A DNA stretch of 8,301 nt from assembly GCA_964493985.1 (NCBI GenBank), contig CAZBQL010000127.1:1-8301 (forward strand), in the 5' to 3' direction. The stretch comes from MGML01 sp964493985 (GTDB lineage Bacteria > Chloroflexota > Dehalococcoidia > Dehalococcoidales > UBA2162). Both the position numbers and the translations under genes were made by a program. This document shows positions 1-6,482 of this stretch, in pieces. The notes beneath the pieces were generated by a model. That model made no database searches. It worked only from the letters and a program-made list of their open reading frames with translations, and had not been told where the DNA came from. Position 1 is the stretch's first letter, and every line of letters starts with the position of its first letter.

Positions 1-3
1 TCC

Positions 4-32
4 TTGACACTTTACGCTGGTCTCGCTAGACT
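4..32 (+). promoter_or_regulatory. Sigma-70-type promoter of the iron-sulfur protein/hypA operon
   Basis: A perfect -35 box TTGACA (4-9) is followed by a 17-bp spacer and a -10 box TAGACT (27-32), which matches the TATAAT consensus at four of six positions. The predicted transcript would start near position 39 and leave a short leader of about 20 nt before the ribosome binding site at 49-55. Spacing and placement are what a housekeeping promoter should show; activity is inferred. It suggests that the operon begins here and is not a continuation of upstream genes. Confidence 0.7.
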
Positions 33-48
33 ATACCAACATCCCCTG

Positions 49-55
49 AAGGAGG
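49..55 (+). promoter_or_regulatory. Strong Shine-Dalgarno site fixing the first start codon
   Basis: AAGGAGG lies six bases before the ATG at 62. It is a near-perfect anti-16S match and decides the start of the iron-sulfur gene. Confidence 0.85.
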
Positions 56-61
56 TTAGTA

Positions 62-1198
62 ATGTCTGAATACAATGACGCATACCAGGTAATAGCCGAG
101 ATGTGGACCTTTTCGGAATCTTATCCTTTCCGGAAAATGCTGGAAGCGTTGATGACACTTGAAGAAGCGGAGTTGCTTCTCGAGGCAAGACAGCCTATAA
201 CCGCCTCGACACTGGCGGAAAAAATCGACGCCGATGAAACGTATATAGCCGATAAACTCGATAACCTGGCAAAACGCGGCCTTATATTCAGGGGTAAGAC
301 CGAATACCACTTTCGCCGGGGACTGCATTTCGGGTTTGCAGGAATGCCGGTAAGCGGAGAATACTCTCCTTCAGAGGAGTACGCTTACTGGCGGAAGAAA
401 TGGGACGAAGAAAACCCGGACCGTGAGGTAAATGGATGGCTGGACCGGTTTGCCCAGAGCGGTCACCAGGTGCACCGGGTTTATCCTTCCAGGCTGGCGA
501 TCCAGGCAAATCCGAAAATAAAGCAGGAAGACCTTCTCTGGTATGAAGATATGAAGCAGATTTTCGAAAGAGCCGAGATTGTCTTTTCAGGACCCTGCGG
601 CTGCCGCTCTGCCGGCGGTATGGGCAAACACGCTGATATAGATTTCGACCAGAACAAGGGAATGGTATGCGATCACCCGCTATGGAACTGCTTCCAGTTC
701 AGGAAGGCAGCAGCTGATTTCGACCTTGACCGTGGCTCTAAAATTAAGATATATACAGTCGAACAAGCCCTTGAAAAATCGGATGAAGCGGAACGGGCCG
801 GTCTCATCCACGAAGGACCGACAAACAGCGCATCGATGCCGGGCGTCATCTGCAGTTGCGGGGGAGATTGCTGCAGCATGATCCTGATGTCAAAGGCTTC
901 AGGGAGAATACATGAACTCTACACTCCCAGCCGGTTTCAGCCGGTACTCGACGAAGAAAAATGCATTGGCTGCGGTACATGCGTCGAACGGTGTCCCTTC
1001 GACGCCATTGAAGTAATAGAAGTACCGGGGTCGAAAACAAAAAAAGCCAGGCTCATCGAAGAAGAATGTATGGGCTGCGGCGTCTGCGTCGTGGGCTGTA
1101 AACAGGAAGCCCTGCTATATGAACTTGTCAGACCACCGGAACATATTCCACATGACTCGGAACGAATGTTCATACCAACCGGACCAGAACTCAAGTAA
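62..1198 (+). CDS. Winged-helix-like, double [4Fe-4S] ferredoxin-domain protein
   Basis: A 378-residue soluble protein. Residues about 25-90 look like a winged helix-turn-helix (a run of helices with ITASTLAEKIDADETYIADKL, then a basic wing). The middle holds scattered cysteine motifs: CGC at 179-181, Cys203, Cys210 and CSCGGDCC at 264-271, which could bind a further metal centre. The C-terminus has two classic CxxCxxCxxxC motifs, Cys301/304/307/311 and Cys336/339/342/346, each expected to hold a [4Fe-4S] cluster. There is no signal peptide or membrane segment, so it is cytoplasmic. The family is known to me only as 4Fe-4S binding proteins of anaerobes; the precise reaction is not known. An electron-transfer or redox-sensing role is inference. 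It overlaps hypA by one base, so the two are translationally coupled, which links it to nickel enzyme maturation or hydrogenase redox chemistry. The start is set by the strong Shine-Dalgarno site at 49-55. Confidence 0.93.
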   Translation: MSEYNDAYQVIAEMWTFSESYPFRKMLEALMTLEEAELLLEARQPITASTLAEKIDADETYIADKLDNLAKRGLIFRGKTEYHFRRGLHFGFAGMPVSGEYSPSEEYAYWRKKWDEENPDREVNGWLDRFAQSGHQVHRVYPSRLAIQANPKIKQEDLLWYEDMKQIFERAEIVFSGPCGCRSAGGMGKHADIDFDQNKGMVCDHPLWNCFQFRKAAADFDLDRGSKIKIYTVEQALEKSDEAERAGLIHEGPTNSASMPGVICSCGGDCCSMILMSKASGRIHELYTPSRFQPVLDEEKCIGCGTCVERCPFDAIEVIEVPGSKTKKARLIEEECMGCGVCVVGCKQEALLYELVRPPEHIPHDSERMFIPTGPELK

Positions 1199-1539
1199 TG
1201 CACGAGCAGAGTATTGTAGAGTCGTTGTTAGACCTGGTTCTCGAAAAAGCACAGGAAGCAAACGCTGAAAAGGTACTCAGGATCTACCTCGTGGTTGGTG
1301 AACTATCAGGTGTCGAAGAGACAGCGGTCGAGTTTTATTTCGGTTTTCTGGGACAAAATACTATCGCGGATAAAGCCGAACTGTTCTTCATGAACGTTCC
1401 GGCAGAGTTACGTTGCAAGAATTGCGGGAATGTCTTCACATTCGAAAACAGAAAGCTGAACTGCCCTGTCTGTGATAAAAACAAGGTTGAAATTATATCC
1501 GGCAGGGAATTGTACCTGGACAGCATCGAGGTAGAATGA
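1198..1539 (+). CDS. hypA: HypA, nickel chaperone for hydrogenase maturation
   Basis: A full-length 113-residue HypA. It starts with the invariant MHE, whose His2 and N-terminal amine bind nickel, and carries the zinc site as two CxxC pairs, Cys73/Cys76 and Cys89/Cys92, in the usual place. The family delivers Ni(II) with HypB to the large subunit of NiFe hydrogenases, and in some bacteria to urease. The ATG overlaps the TAA of the preceding gene (TAATG), with no separate ribosome site needed, so translation is coupled. No hypB, hypC or hydrogenase gene follows; the operon ends here, and the other maturation genes must lie elsewhere. No canonical terminator with a T-tract was seen directly downstream. 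Confidence 0.96.
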   Translation: MHEQSIVESLLDLVLEKAQEANAEKVLRIYLVVGELSGVEETAVEFYFGFLGQNTIADKAELFFMNVPAELRCKNCGNVFTFENRKLNCPVCDKNKVEIISGRELYLDSIEVE

Positions 1540-1620
1540 CGAGTCTGGCTCGAAATCACCTGGAAAATACTCCTGATTATCCTTCGCTATAGTTCGGAAC
1601 CAGACCCGACCACCTTCTGG

Positions 1621-1918
1621 ATTCCCGCCTGCGAGACTGTGTCATAACATCGGACTGCCTGTTCACAATGTGAAGTACATATGTAATCAAAGGTTCGGGA
1701 TTAGAAGTTTGGGTGAAGCTTATCGGCGGGTTACGCTTCGCTCCACCCGCCCTACGCGAAGCTGATAAGGTAATTGTAGGGTGGGTGGAGTCCCGATGAC
1801 CTGTTTTTAAGTGCAAGAAAAATTGTCGGGACGTAACCCACCGAAGGATAGTCCTCTCAATTATCTCAGACCGGTGTTGAGGATTATTTTCGTTGTGACA
1901 CAACCTCTCCGCGGGAAT
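1621..1918. repeat. Foldback (MITE-like) element with about 28-nt inverted ends
   Basis: The left end, starting ATTCCCGC (1621-1628) and continuing through TGTGTCA (1638-1644), is the imperfect inverse of the right end, which contains TGACACA (1896-1902) and finishes GCGGGAAT (1911-1918). Allowing one gap, about 22 of 27 positions agree over the two arms. The 298-bp length, inverted termini and lack of a coding sequence fit a miniature inverted-repeat element. No clear target-site duplication was seen, so it may be old, or it may be a composite of dispersed extragenic repeats. Confidence 0.5.
1725..1842. repeat. Nested palindromic intergenic repeat
   Basis: GGCGGGTTACG (1725-1735) is matched by CGTAACCCACC (1832-1842), 10 of 11 complementary. 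Inside it CTCCACCCGCCCTAC (1741-1755) pairs with GTAGGGTGGGTGGAG (1776-1790), 14 of 15. A small hairpin GCTTCGC/GCGAAGC (1735-1741, 1756-1762) and the pair GTCCCGA/TCGGGAC (1790-1796, 1826-1832) add further foldback. I recognise the GGGTTACGCTTCG...CCACCC type of sequence as a widely dispersed extragenic repeat in bacteria; membership of a named family is not claimed. Confidence 0.6.
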
Positions 1919-2035
1919 GAAAACTTGTGTTTTGAGCATTCGTGAGTACCGTTTCATGCCGATGCCAATTTGATTAGAGCTTAGAGTTTCGAATTTGCTG
2001 TCTCTCTTACGCCGTATTTCATTGTTTTTACTAAC

Positions 2036-2063
2036 TTTTCAGTCAAACCTTCGTTTATATATA
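2036..2063 (+). promoter_or_regulatory. Possible promoter of the VWA lipoprotein gene
   Basis: TTTTCA (2036-2041), a 16-bp spacer and TATATA (2058-2063) resemble a weak sigma-70 promoter about 65 bases before the VWA start codon. Both boxes match at only four of six positions and the region is AT-rich, so chance is a real alternative. Confidence 0.25.
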
Positions 2064-2128
2064 CAAGACCATCCACTATCCTTCATTGCAGAATAAACAC
2101 AGGATAATAAGAAACGGAGGTAACGGAA

Positions 2129-3895
2129 ATGAAGAGGATTACTAAAAAATATCGGTGCATTTATCCTGTACTCATATTCCTGGTATGCATCCTGATGGTA
2201 TATGCTGTGGGATGTACTACGAAACAACCATCCGGAAATAGAATCGATGATTGGAAAGAAGAAACGATTTCAACTTATGAGGACAATGTAAAAACAGGGC
2301 AATCTCAATCAAACACAGTTACAACCGAATCTTCCACGCCAATAGTAGTACAACCGACAAAACCGGAAGTGAATGTATCTATCCCGGCTTCTCAATCAGA
2401 TACTATTGGTTTTTCCGCAGGCGGGGCGAAAGATATAATGAATTTCCGTGAAAACATCCGCAACGATTACCTTCCTTTGCCTACGGATGTTACTTATGAA
2501 GGCCTGTTCTACGATTACTACTTCGATACCGGAGAAAGTGAAAAATGCGATGAATTGTTCTGTCCTGCCTATAGCTACGCTGTTACCGATGATCCTTTCT
2601 CAGGAGAACCTGAATATTACCTTTCCGTAGGTCTTAACTCCGGGATGAAAGAAAGTGATTTCAAGAGAAAAAAGCTGAACCTGGTGATAGTACTGGATAT
2701 TTCCGGCTCGATGAAGAGTCCTTTCGATAGATACTACTATGATAACTTCGGCAACAGGCAACAAATACCGGAGGAAGAAACAAACAAGGAGAAAATTGAG
2801 ATAGCTACAGAATCGATTGTCGCCCTCCTGGACCACCTTGATGACGGTGATCTCTTCGGTATGGTGCTGTTCAACAATGATGCCAGACTCGCCAAGCCTC
2901 TGAATCCCGTTGAAATCACCGATATGGATGCGATTAAGGACCATATCCTGGAAATAACCGCTTACGGAGGAACTCATCTTTCAGCGGGAATGGAAATGGC
3001 GACCGACCTGTTTAATGAACTGACTGAAGTAAGTCCTGAAGAATACGAAAACCGTATAATATTCCTGACCGATGCAATGCCCAATATCGGGGATATCTCC
3101 AGTAGCGGATTACTGGGAATGACCGAGGACAATGCCGATAACAGGATTCACACCACATTTATCGGCATAGGGCTGGATTTCAATACCGAACTGGTCGAAT
3201 ACGTCACTAAAATAAGAGGAGCCAATTATTATTCGGTACACTCGGCTGAACAGTTCAGTGAACGAATGGATGATGAGTTCGAATACATGGTAACTCCGCT
3301 CGTGTTCGACCTGCAGCTTTCTCTCGAGTCCGATGACTGGAAAATCGAGGAAGTATACGGTAGCCCTGAAGCAAATGAAGCAACTGGTGAGTTGATGAAG
3401 GTTAATACCCTGTTTCCTTCGAAAAGGAGAAATGATGAAACCAGGGGTGGAATAGTGTTATTGAAACTTGAAAAGACCGGTGATGATAATCGGCTTTCCT
3501 TGATAGCAAGCTATGAAGACCGGAATGGGAATGAACATCGTAATGAAGTCACCGTAGAACTGGATGAAGTAGACACGGACTTTTTTGAAAACAGGGGAAT
3601 AAGGAAAGGTATTCTTCTCTCAAGGTATGCTGACCTTCTTAAGAACTGGATGATAGATGAGAGAGAACACGCTCATTACAGTCAGCCGTGGGAACCCATG
3701 ATCGATGAGGAAACTGGTATACGCATTCCTCCGCGACTCAATCAATGGGAGCGGCAGTCTCTTCCTCTTACCATAGCTGAACCCTACAGGAAACTCTTCG
3801 GGTTGTTCTACAGATATTTCGATGAGGAGATCGATAATATCGGCGACAATGATCTCCGGCAGGAACTCGATATTCTCGATATCCTGAAGAGTTAA
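2129..3895 (+). CDS. Secreted VWA-domain lipoprotein (YfbK-like)
   Basis: A 588-residue protein. Residues 1-28 are a basic N-terminus plus a hydrophobic segment ending in VYAVGC, a relaxed lipobox with Cys29 as the lipidated residue. A Ser/Thr/Gln/Pro-rich linker follows to about residue 90. Residues about 100-135 (NFRENIRNDYLPLP...YDYYFD) resemble the N-terminal module of YfbK-type proteins. The von Willebrand A domain covers about 183-385 with a full metal-ion-dependent adhesion site: Asp190-x-Ser192-x-Ser194, Thr282 and Asp315. The C-terminal third is charged and of unknown fold. Intact MIDAS residues imply divalent-metal-dependent protein or ligand binding at the cell surface; the ligand cannot be told. 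The start is supported by GGAGG at 2116-2120, eight bases upstream. It is monocistronic and ends just before a bidirectional terminator. Confidence 0.9.
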   Translation: MKRITKKYRCIYPVLIFLVCILMVYAVGCTTKQPSGNRIDDWKEETISTYEDNVKTGQSQSNTVTTESSTPIVVQPTKPEVNVSIPASQSDTIGFSAGGAKDIMNFRENIRNDYLPLPTDVTYEGLFYDYYFDTGESEKCDELFCPAYSYAVTDDPFSGEPEYYLSVGLNSGMKESDFKRKKLNLVIVLDISGSMKSPFDRYYYDNFGNRQQIPEEETNKEKIEIATESIVALLDHLDDGDLFGMVLFNNDARLAKPLNPVEITDMDAIKDHILEITAYGGTHLSAGMEMATDLFNELTEVSPEEYENRIIFLTDAMPNIGDISSSGLLGMTEDNADNRIHTTFIGIGLDFNTELVEYVTKIRGANYYSVHSAEQFSERMDDEFEYMVTPLVFDLQLSLESDDWKIEEVYGSPEANEATGELMKVNTLFPSKRRNDETRGGIVLLKLEKTGDDNRLSLIASYEDRNGNEHRNEVTVELDEVDTDFFENRGIRKGILLSRYADLLKNWMIDEREHAHYSQPWEPMIDEETGIRIPPRLNQWERQSLPLTIAEPYRKLFGLFYRYFDEEIDNIGDNDLRQELDILDILKS

Positions 3896-3933
3896 GGAGA
3901 GTATTGTTTATACTCGGGATGACAATTGGATAT

Positions 3934-3971
3934 AAAAAAGGACGCTTGTTCTTGTTCAAGCGTCCTTTTTT
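3934..3971. terminator. Bidirectional intrinsic terminator between convergent genes
   Basis: AAAAAAGGACGCTTG (3934-3948) and CAAGCGTCCTTTTTT (3957-3971) form a perfect 15-bp stem with an 8-nt loop. The stem core is GC-containing, with a T-run on each strand, so it should stop the VWA transcript on the plus strand and the kinase transcript on the minus strand. Confidence 0.93.
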
Positions 3972-3986
3972 AAATAAATAAAACTC

Positions 3987-5162
3987 CTATTTCACAACTT
4001 TGGGTAGTTCTACTACTATCGTGGCGCCTCCCATATGATTGTTCTCGGCATGAATGAATCCACCATGAGAAGTGACGATACCATAACAGGTGCTGAGACC
4101 CAGACCTGTGCCTTCTCCAACATCCTTTGTCGTGTAGAACGGATAAAACACCTGACTGAGATTTTCTTCAGGAATACCCGTACCGTCATCCGATATAGAC
4201 ACTCTAGCCCATTCATCATCCGAAGCGGTCTCAATGAAGATATTTCCCCCACTGGTCTCATCCAGAGCTTCTTCGGCATTCAGCATAATATTCATGAATA
4301 CCTGTGAGAGCTGCGATTTGTCACCGTAGATATATAGAGGGCCGTCTACCAGACTTACCGATGCATCTATGTTTCGCACGGTTTGTGTATACAATCGCAT
4401 ATCCAGGACTTTCCTCAATACATGGTGAAGGTCGATCCTGTGTATGTTGTTGCTTCTTCCAAGACTATATGTAAGCAAATCAGACATCACACGCGCTGCA
4501 CGTCTGGCTTCATTGTGAATAACCTTCAAGTCTTTCTTCACCTCAACAGGAATCTCACTTTTCATCATCAGTTCCGAATACAATAGAATAGCGCCGAGTG
4601 GGTTGTTTACTTCGTGGGCGATTCCGGCTGTCATTTTTCCAAGAGAAGCCAGAAGTTCTGATTGCTTTAACCGGTCTTCCATTCTTATTCTTTCGGTAAT
4701 ATCACGGGTGACGCCAAGTATACCTTCGGCAGAATTTTCGGCATCGCGTAAAAATGTGATCTTTGTTTCGGTATGTATTATAGATCCGTCCAGACATATT
4801 TGATCGAGATCCAGGGTTCGGGAACGTTTCAGGTCTTTAACCTTTTTTCGTTCAATAGCAAGTTCTTCATTCAGGACTTTCATCATTGTCTGATATGAGG
4901 ATGGCGTCAACGTTTCTGTCAGTGTCTGTTTTACGGCATCTTCAGGTAAAAAACCTCTCATATTAGAAACTGACGGGCTTATGTACGTGTACTGAAAATT
5001 CAGGTCCATCGTCCATATAACGTCGGTTACGTTTTCTGCAAGCAGTTTATATCGCGTCTCACTTGATTTATAGGTTTTTTCAACGCTGTCCCAGAGAGAT
5101 TCTGAAAGATCTTCCTCCGGATTATATGCTGCCGGTTCTTTATTGGTCATATCATCAATCAT
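3987..5162 (-). CDS. Soluble PAS-domain sensor histidine kinase
   Basis: A 391-residue protein with no membrane segment. Residues about 1-35 are acidic and helical; a PAS domain spans about 36-160 (ending GVTRDITERIRMEDRLKQSE). The HisKA dimerisation helix carries the phosphoacceptor His183 in AGIAHEVNNPLGAI. The ATPase domain has the N box (Asn291, Asn295), G1 (DDGTGIP, 325-331), F box (FYPFYTTK, 339-346) and G2 (GEGTGLGLS, 349-357). All catalytic motifs are intact. This is the NtrB-like class with the HEVNNPL H-box. It is 113 bases downstream of a receiver gene on the same strand, so a two-component pair is likely. The PAS input signal is not deducible; no haem- or flavin-binding residue set was identified. 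The start has only a weak ribosome site (GGTG, about nine bases upstream); an alternative ATG four codons in has none. Confidence 0.93.
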   Translation of the reverse strand: MIDDMTNKEPAAYNPEEDLSESLWDSVEKTYKSSETRYKLLAENVTDVIWTMDLNFQYTYISPSVSNMRGFLPEDAVKQTLTETLTPSSYQTMMKVLNEELAIERKKVKDLKRSRTLDLDQICLDGSIIHTETKITFLRDAENSAEGILGVTRDITERIRMEDRLKQSELLASLGKMTAGIAHEVNNPLGAILLYSELMMKSEIPVEVKKDLKVIHNEARRAARVMSDLLTYSLGRSNNIHRIDLHHVLRKVLDMRLYTQTVRNIDASVSLVDGPLYIYGDKSQLSQVFMNIMLNAEEALDETSGGNIFIETASDDEWARVSISDDGTGIPEENLSQVFYPFYTTKDVGEGTGLGLSTCYGIVTSHGGFIHAENNHMGGATIVVELPKVVK

Positions 5163-5275
5163 TATGTTTCACCGTGAGATATTCGTTGATTACATTCACT
5201 TTTACATAGCAGTATTATTTTTTTTATTGAATCGTAAGGAAAATCGGTAAATTGAGTTGATATTTTTCCGATACC

Positions 5276-5788
5276 TTAATTAGTTTTCTTTTGATCGTTT
5301 GGCACAATGTGATTGAAATACAGATTACCTAAGGCATTCAGGTTTGTTATATTTCTTTTTCCCATGTAATTAGTTAATTGGCGCTTTCGATGGATATTGT
5401 TTAATACTCGCTCTCTTTGCCTGATCAGCGTGATGCTCGAGAGTAATTCTCTATAACCGATATCTTTTGGAAAACAAGTTGTTACGCCAATTTTACAGGC
5501 ACTTCTGGCTCGCTCAAAATCCATTTCAAAAAGAATGATGTTACCGGAATATCCGTTCTGTAAAATATGACTGCAGACTGATAGTGCGTCATTGTCGGGC
5601 ATATCACCGTCTACCAGGATAATATCGGGTTCAAGTTGCATGATTCTTTTTAGCCCTTTTAATGTCGTATTCGATGTAAGCATGATTTCAGTCCCATATT
5701 CGTGAGCAAATGCGTAATGTACGCGCAGGTAGAACAGGCGGTCATCAGTAATTGTTAAAATACGTGTGTACGATGATATATGTAACAT
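5276..5788 (-). CDS. Atypical stand-alone response-regulator receiver protein
   Basis: A 170-residue protein. Residues about 8-122 form a receiver domain: acidic pair Asp15-Asp16 after beta-1, phosphoacceptor Asp60 in ILVDGDMPD, and Lys108 in CFPKDI after beta-5. The switch Thr/Ser at the end of beta-4 is missing; NIILFEMDF places Glu88 there. The remaining 48 residues are basic and polar, with no helix-turn-helix or enzyme motif that I recognise. It could work like CheY or Spo0F, by binding a partner or relaying phosphate. The ATG has a good ribosome site, AGGAGAAG, on the minus strand (5794-5801). It lies upstream of the kinase gene and is probably co-transcribed; its partner is likely that kinase. 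The gap between them has AT-rich sequence and no convincing terminator on the minus strand. Confidence 0.85.
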   Translation of the reverse strand: MLHISSYTRILTITDDRLFYLRVHYAFAHEYGTEIMLTSNTTLKGLKRIMQLEPDIILVDGDMPDNDALSVCSHILQNGYSGNIILFEMDFERARSACKIGVTTCFPKDIGYRELLSSITLIRQRERVLNNIHRKRQLTNYMGKRNITNLNALGNLYFNHIVPNDQKKTN

Positions 5789-5877
5789 AATAGCTTCTCC
5801 TTTAAACTATCAAAAAAATCTAAAGCAAGGCTGTTGTTGTGAGTATTTCCGCCGGGAAAGTGTCTAACGTATCCGGA

Positions 5878-5961
5878 TTACTCGATACTCTCGCAATTTT
5901 CTAAAACTTCAGAATTTTTACCATCGATTTCATCATACCCGGGACAAGGTAAACGGAGCAT
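5878..5961 (-). CDS. Possible 27-residue acidic small protein upstream of the receiver gene
   Basis: An ATG at 5961 (minus strand) opens 27 codons, beginning MLRLPCPGYDEIDG and ending at TAA (5878-5880). It is acidic after the first residues, with cysteines at positions 6 and 23. A weak GGGATG lies upstream, and an in-frame TGA closes the frame just before the start. It lies about 90 bases ahead of the receiver gene on the same strand, so it could be a leader peptide or a gene remnant. I recognise no family; such a short frame may be chance. Confidence 0.2.
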   Translation of the reverse strand: MLRLPCPGYDEIDGKNSEVLENCESIE

Positions 5962-6009
5962 AATCATCCCGGCATTACCGATAAACATTCAATAAATATA
6001 CTTTATATA

Positions 6010-6057
6010 CAACAGGTTTAATACATGTTGACATAAACATAAAATAACTCACATAAG
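6010..6057. promoter_or_regulatory. Promoter-like TTGACA overlapping an imperfect palindrome
   Basis: An imperfect palindrome (6010-6030) has CAACA on the left and TGTTG on the right, with partial symmetry between (about 8 of 10 pairs). Its right arm overlaps a perfect TTGACA (6028-6033); CATAAG (6052-6057) lies 18 bp further as a four-of-six -10 box. This geometry would suit a repressor operator over a plus-strand promoter. The -10 box is poor, and binding is inference. Confidence 0.3.
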
Positions 6058-6094
6058 TTGTTTTTCACCCATAACTGAACTTGTATTCGGGCCT

Positions 6095-6219
6095 GGGAGT
6101 GTTGTTTATGTGGTTCTTCAATGTTACGGTTCTGGCACCAGGGATTCATGGTTACGAGCTGCAGGGAAATATCCCGGTGTAAACAAAACCCGGTAAGTAT
6201 GGTTTATTCGGGAGTGTTG
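6095..6219. repeat. Duplicated leader motif, two copies about 115 bp apart
   Basis: GGGAGTGTTG occurs at 6095-6104 and again at 6210-6219. In both cases TATTCGGG lies just before it, separated by six extra bases in the first copy and overlapping in the second. Each copy places a GGGAG ribosome-site-like sequence ahead of a short ATG frame. It looks like an old local duplication. Confidence 0.4.
6108..6182 (+). CDS. Possible 24-residue peptide with its own ribosome site
   Basis: The ATG at 6108 follows GGGAG (6095-6099) at an ideal eight-base spacing and opens 24 codons to TAA. The peptide begins with a short hydrophobic run (MWFFNVTVLAPG) and is otherwise featureless. It lies about 50 bases after the promoter-like sequence at 6028-6057. 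A stem formed by CACCAGGGAT (6136-6145) and ATCCCGGTG (6171-6179), with one bulged A, spans its second half, so the segment could equally be a structured leader RNA. No family is recognised and chance cannot be excluded. Confidence 0.25.
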   Translation: MWFFNVTVLAPGIHGYELQGNIPV

Positions 6220-6268
6220 GATGGATAATGAAATATAAGAAAAATGCCTTGTACCTGTTCGGGTGAAG

Positions 6269-6378
6269 CCCGGGCTATCTGTAAAAAAAGAGATATTCGA
6301 TGATATGACTGGTCGGGCAGAAATTGGGCATCAGGGGATACGCGGAAGGCGGTATGTTTTTTTAATGAGATAGCCCCC
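6269..6378. mobile_element. Candidate 110-bp MITE with terminal inverted repeats
   Basis: GGGCTATCT (6272-6280) plus TAAAAAAA (6282-6289) are the inverse of TTTTTTTA (6357-6364) plus AGATAGCCC (6368-6376): 17 paired bases broken by a 1x3 internal loop. The pentamer TGAAG flanks the unit at 6264-6268 and 6379-6383, as a target-site duplication would. The 67 bases between the arms have no ORF. Inverted ends, small size and flanking repeats suggest a non-autonomous element mobilised by an IS transposase elsewhere. The outermost bases of the two tips do not pair well (CCC against CC), so the exact ends are uncertain. A structured RNA is the alternative. Confidence 0.45.
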
Positions 6379-6482
6379 TGAAGGATCAACGATGATTAAA
6401 CAGAGTGCTATGTGGCAAAGAATTTAAGGAAAACAGGATTAATTGAGGAATAGTGTAAATCAAGCGCTGGAGGAGTTGCTGC

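Larger units (their letters stand above)
1540..2128. other. Non-coding gap with foldback repeats and the VWA gene leader
   Basis: This 589-bp stretch has no credible gene. The central part (1621-1918) is a repeat element described separately. A minus-strand reading frame across 1577-1957 is generated by the repeat itself and has no protein-like character. The last 170 bases are AT-rich and should contain the promoter of the VWA gene. Confidence 0.7.

Noticed and set aside
1577..1957. Minus-strand open frame of 126 codons over the repeat region
   Set aside because: It runs through the nested palindromes, has no ribosome site, and the protein has a low-complexity Arg/Ser/Thr-rich composition typical of translated repeats.
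5163..5275. Possible terminator between the receiver and kinase genes
   Set aside because: Only a five-pair ATCGG/CCGAT stem with a 20-base loop; on the minus strand it is followed by an A-run and not a T-run.
6084..6400. Retron-type or other known structured RNA gene
   Set aside because: Inverted ends and inner stems are present, but no reverse transcriptase follows and no tmRNA, 6S, RNase P or SRP signature was found.
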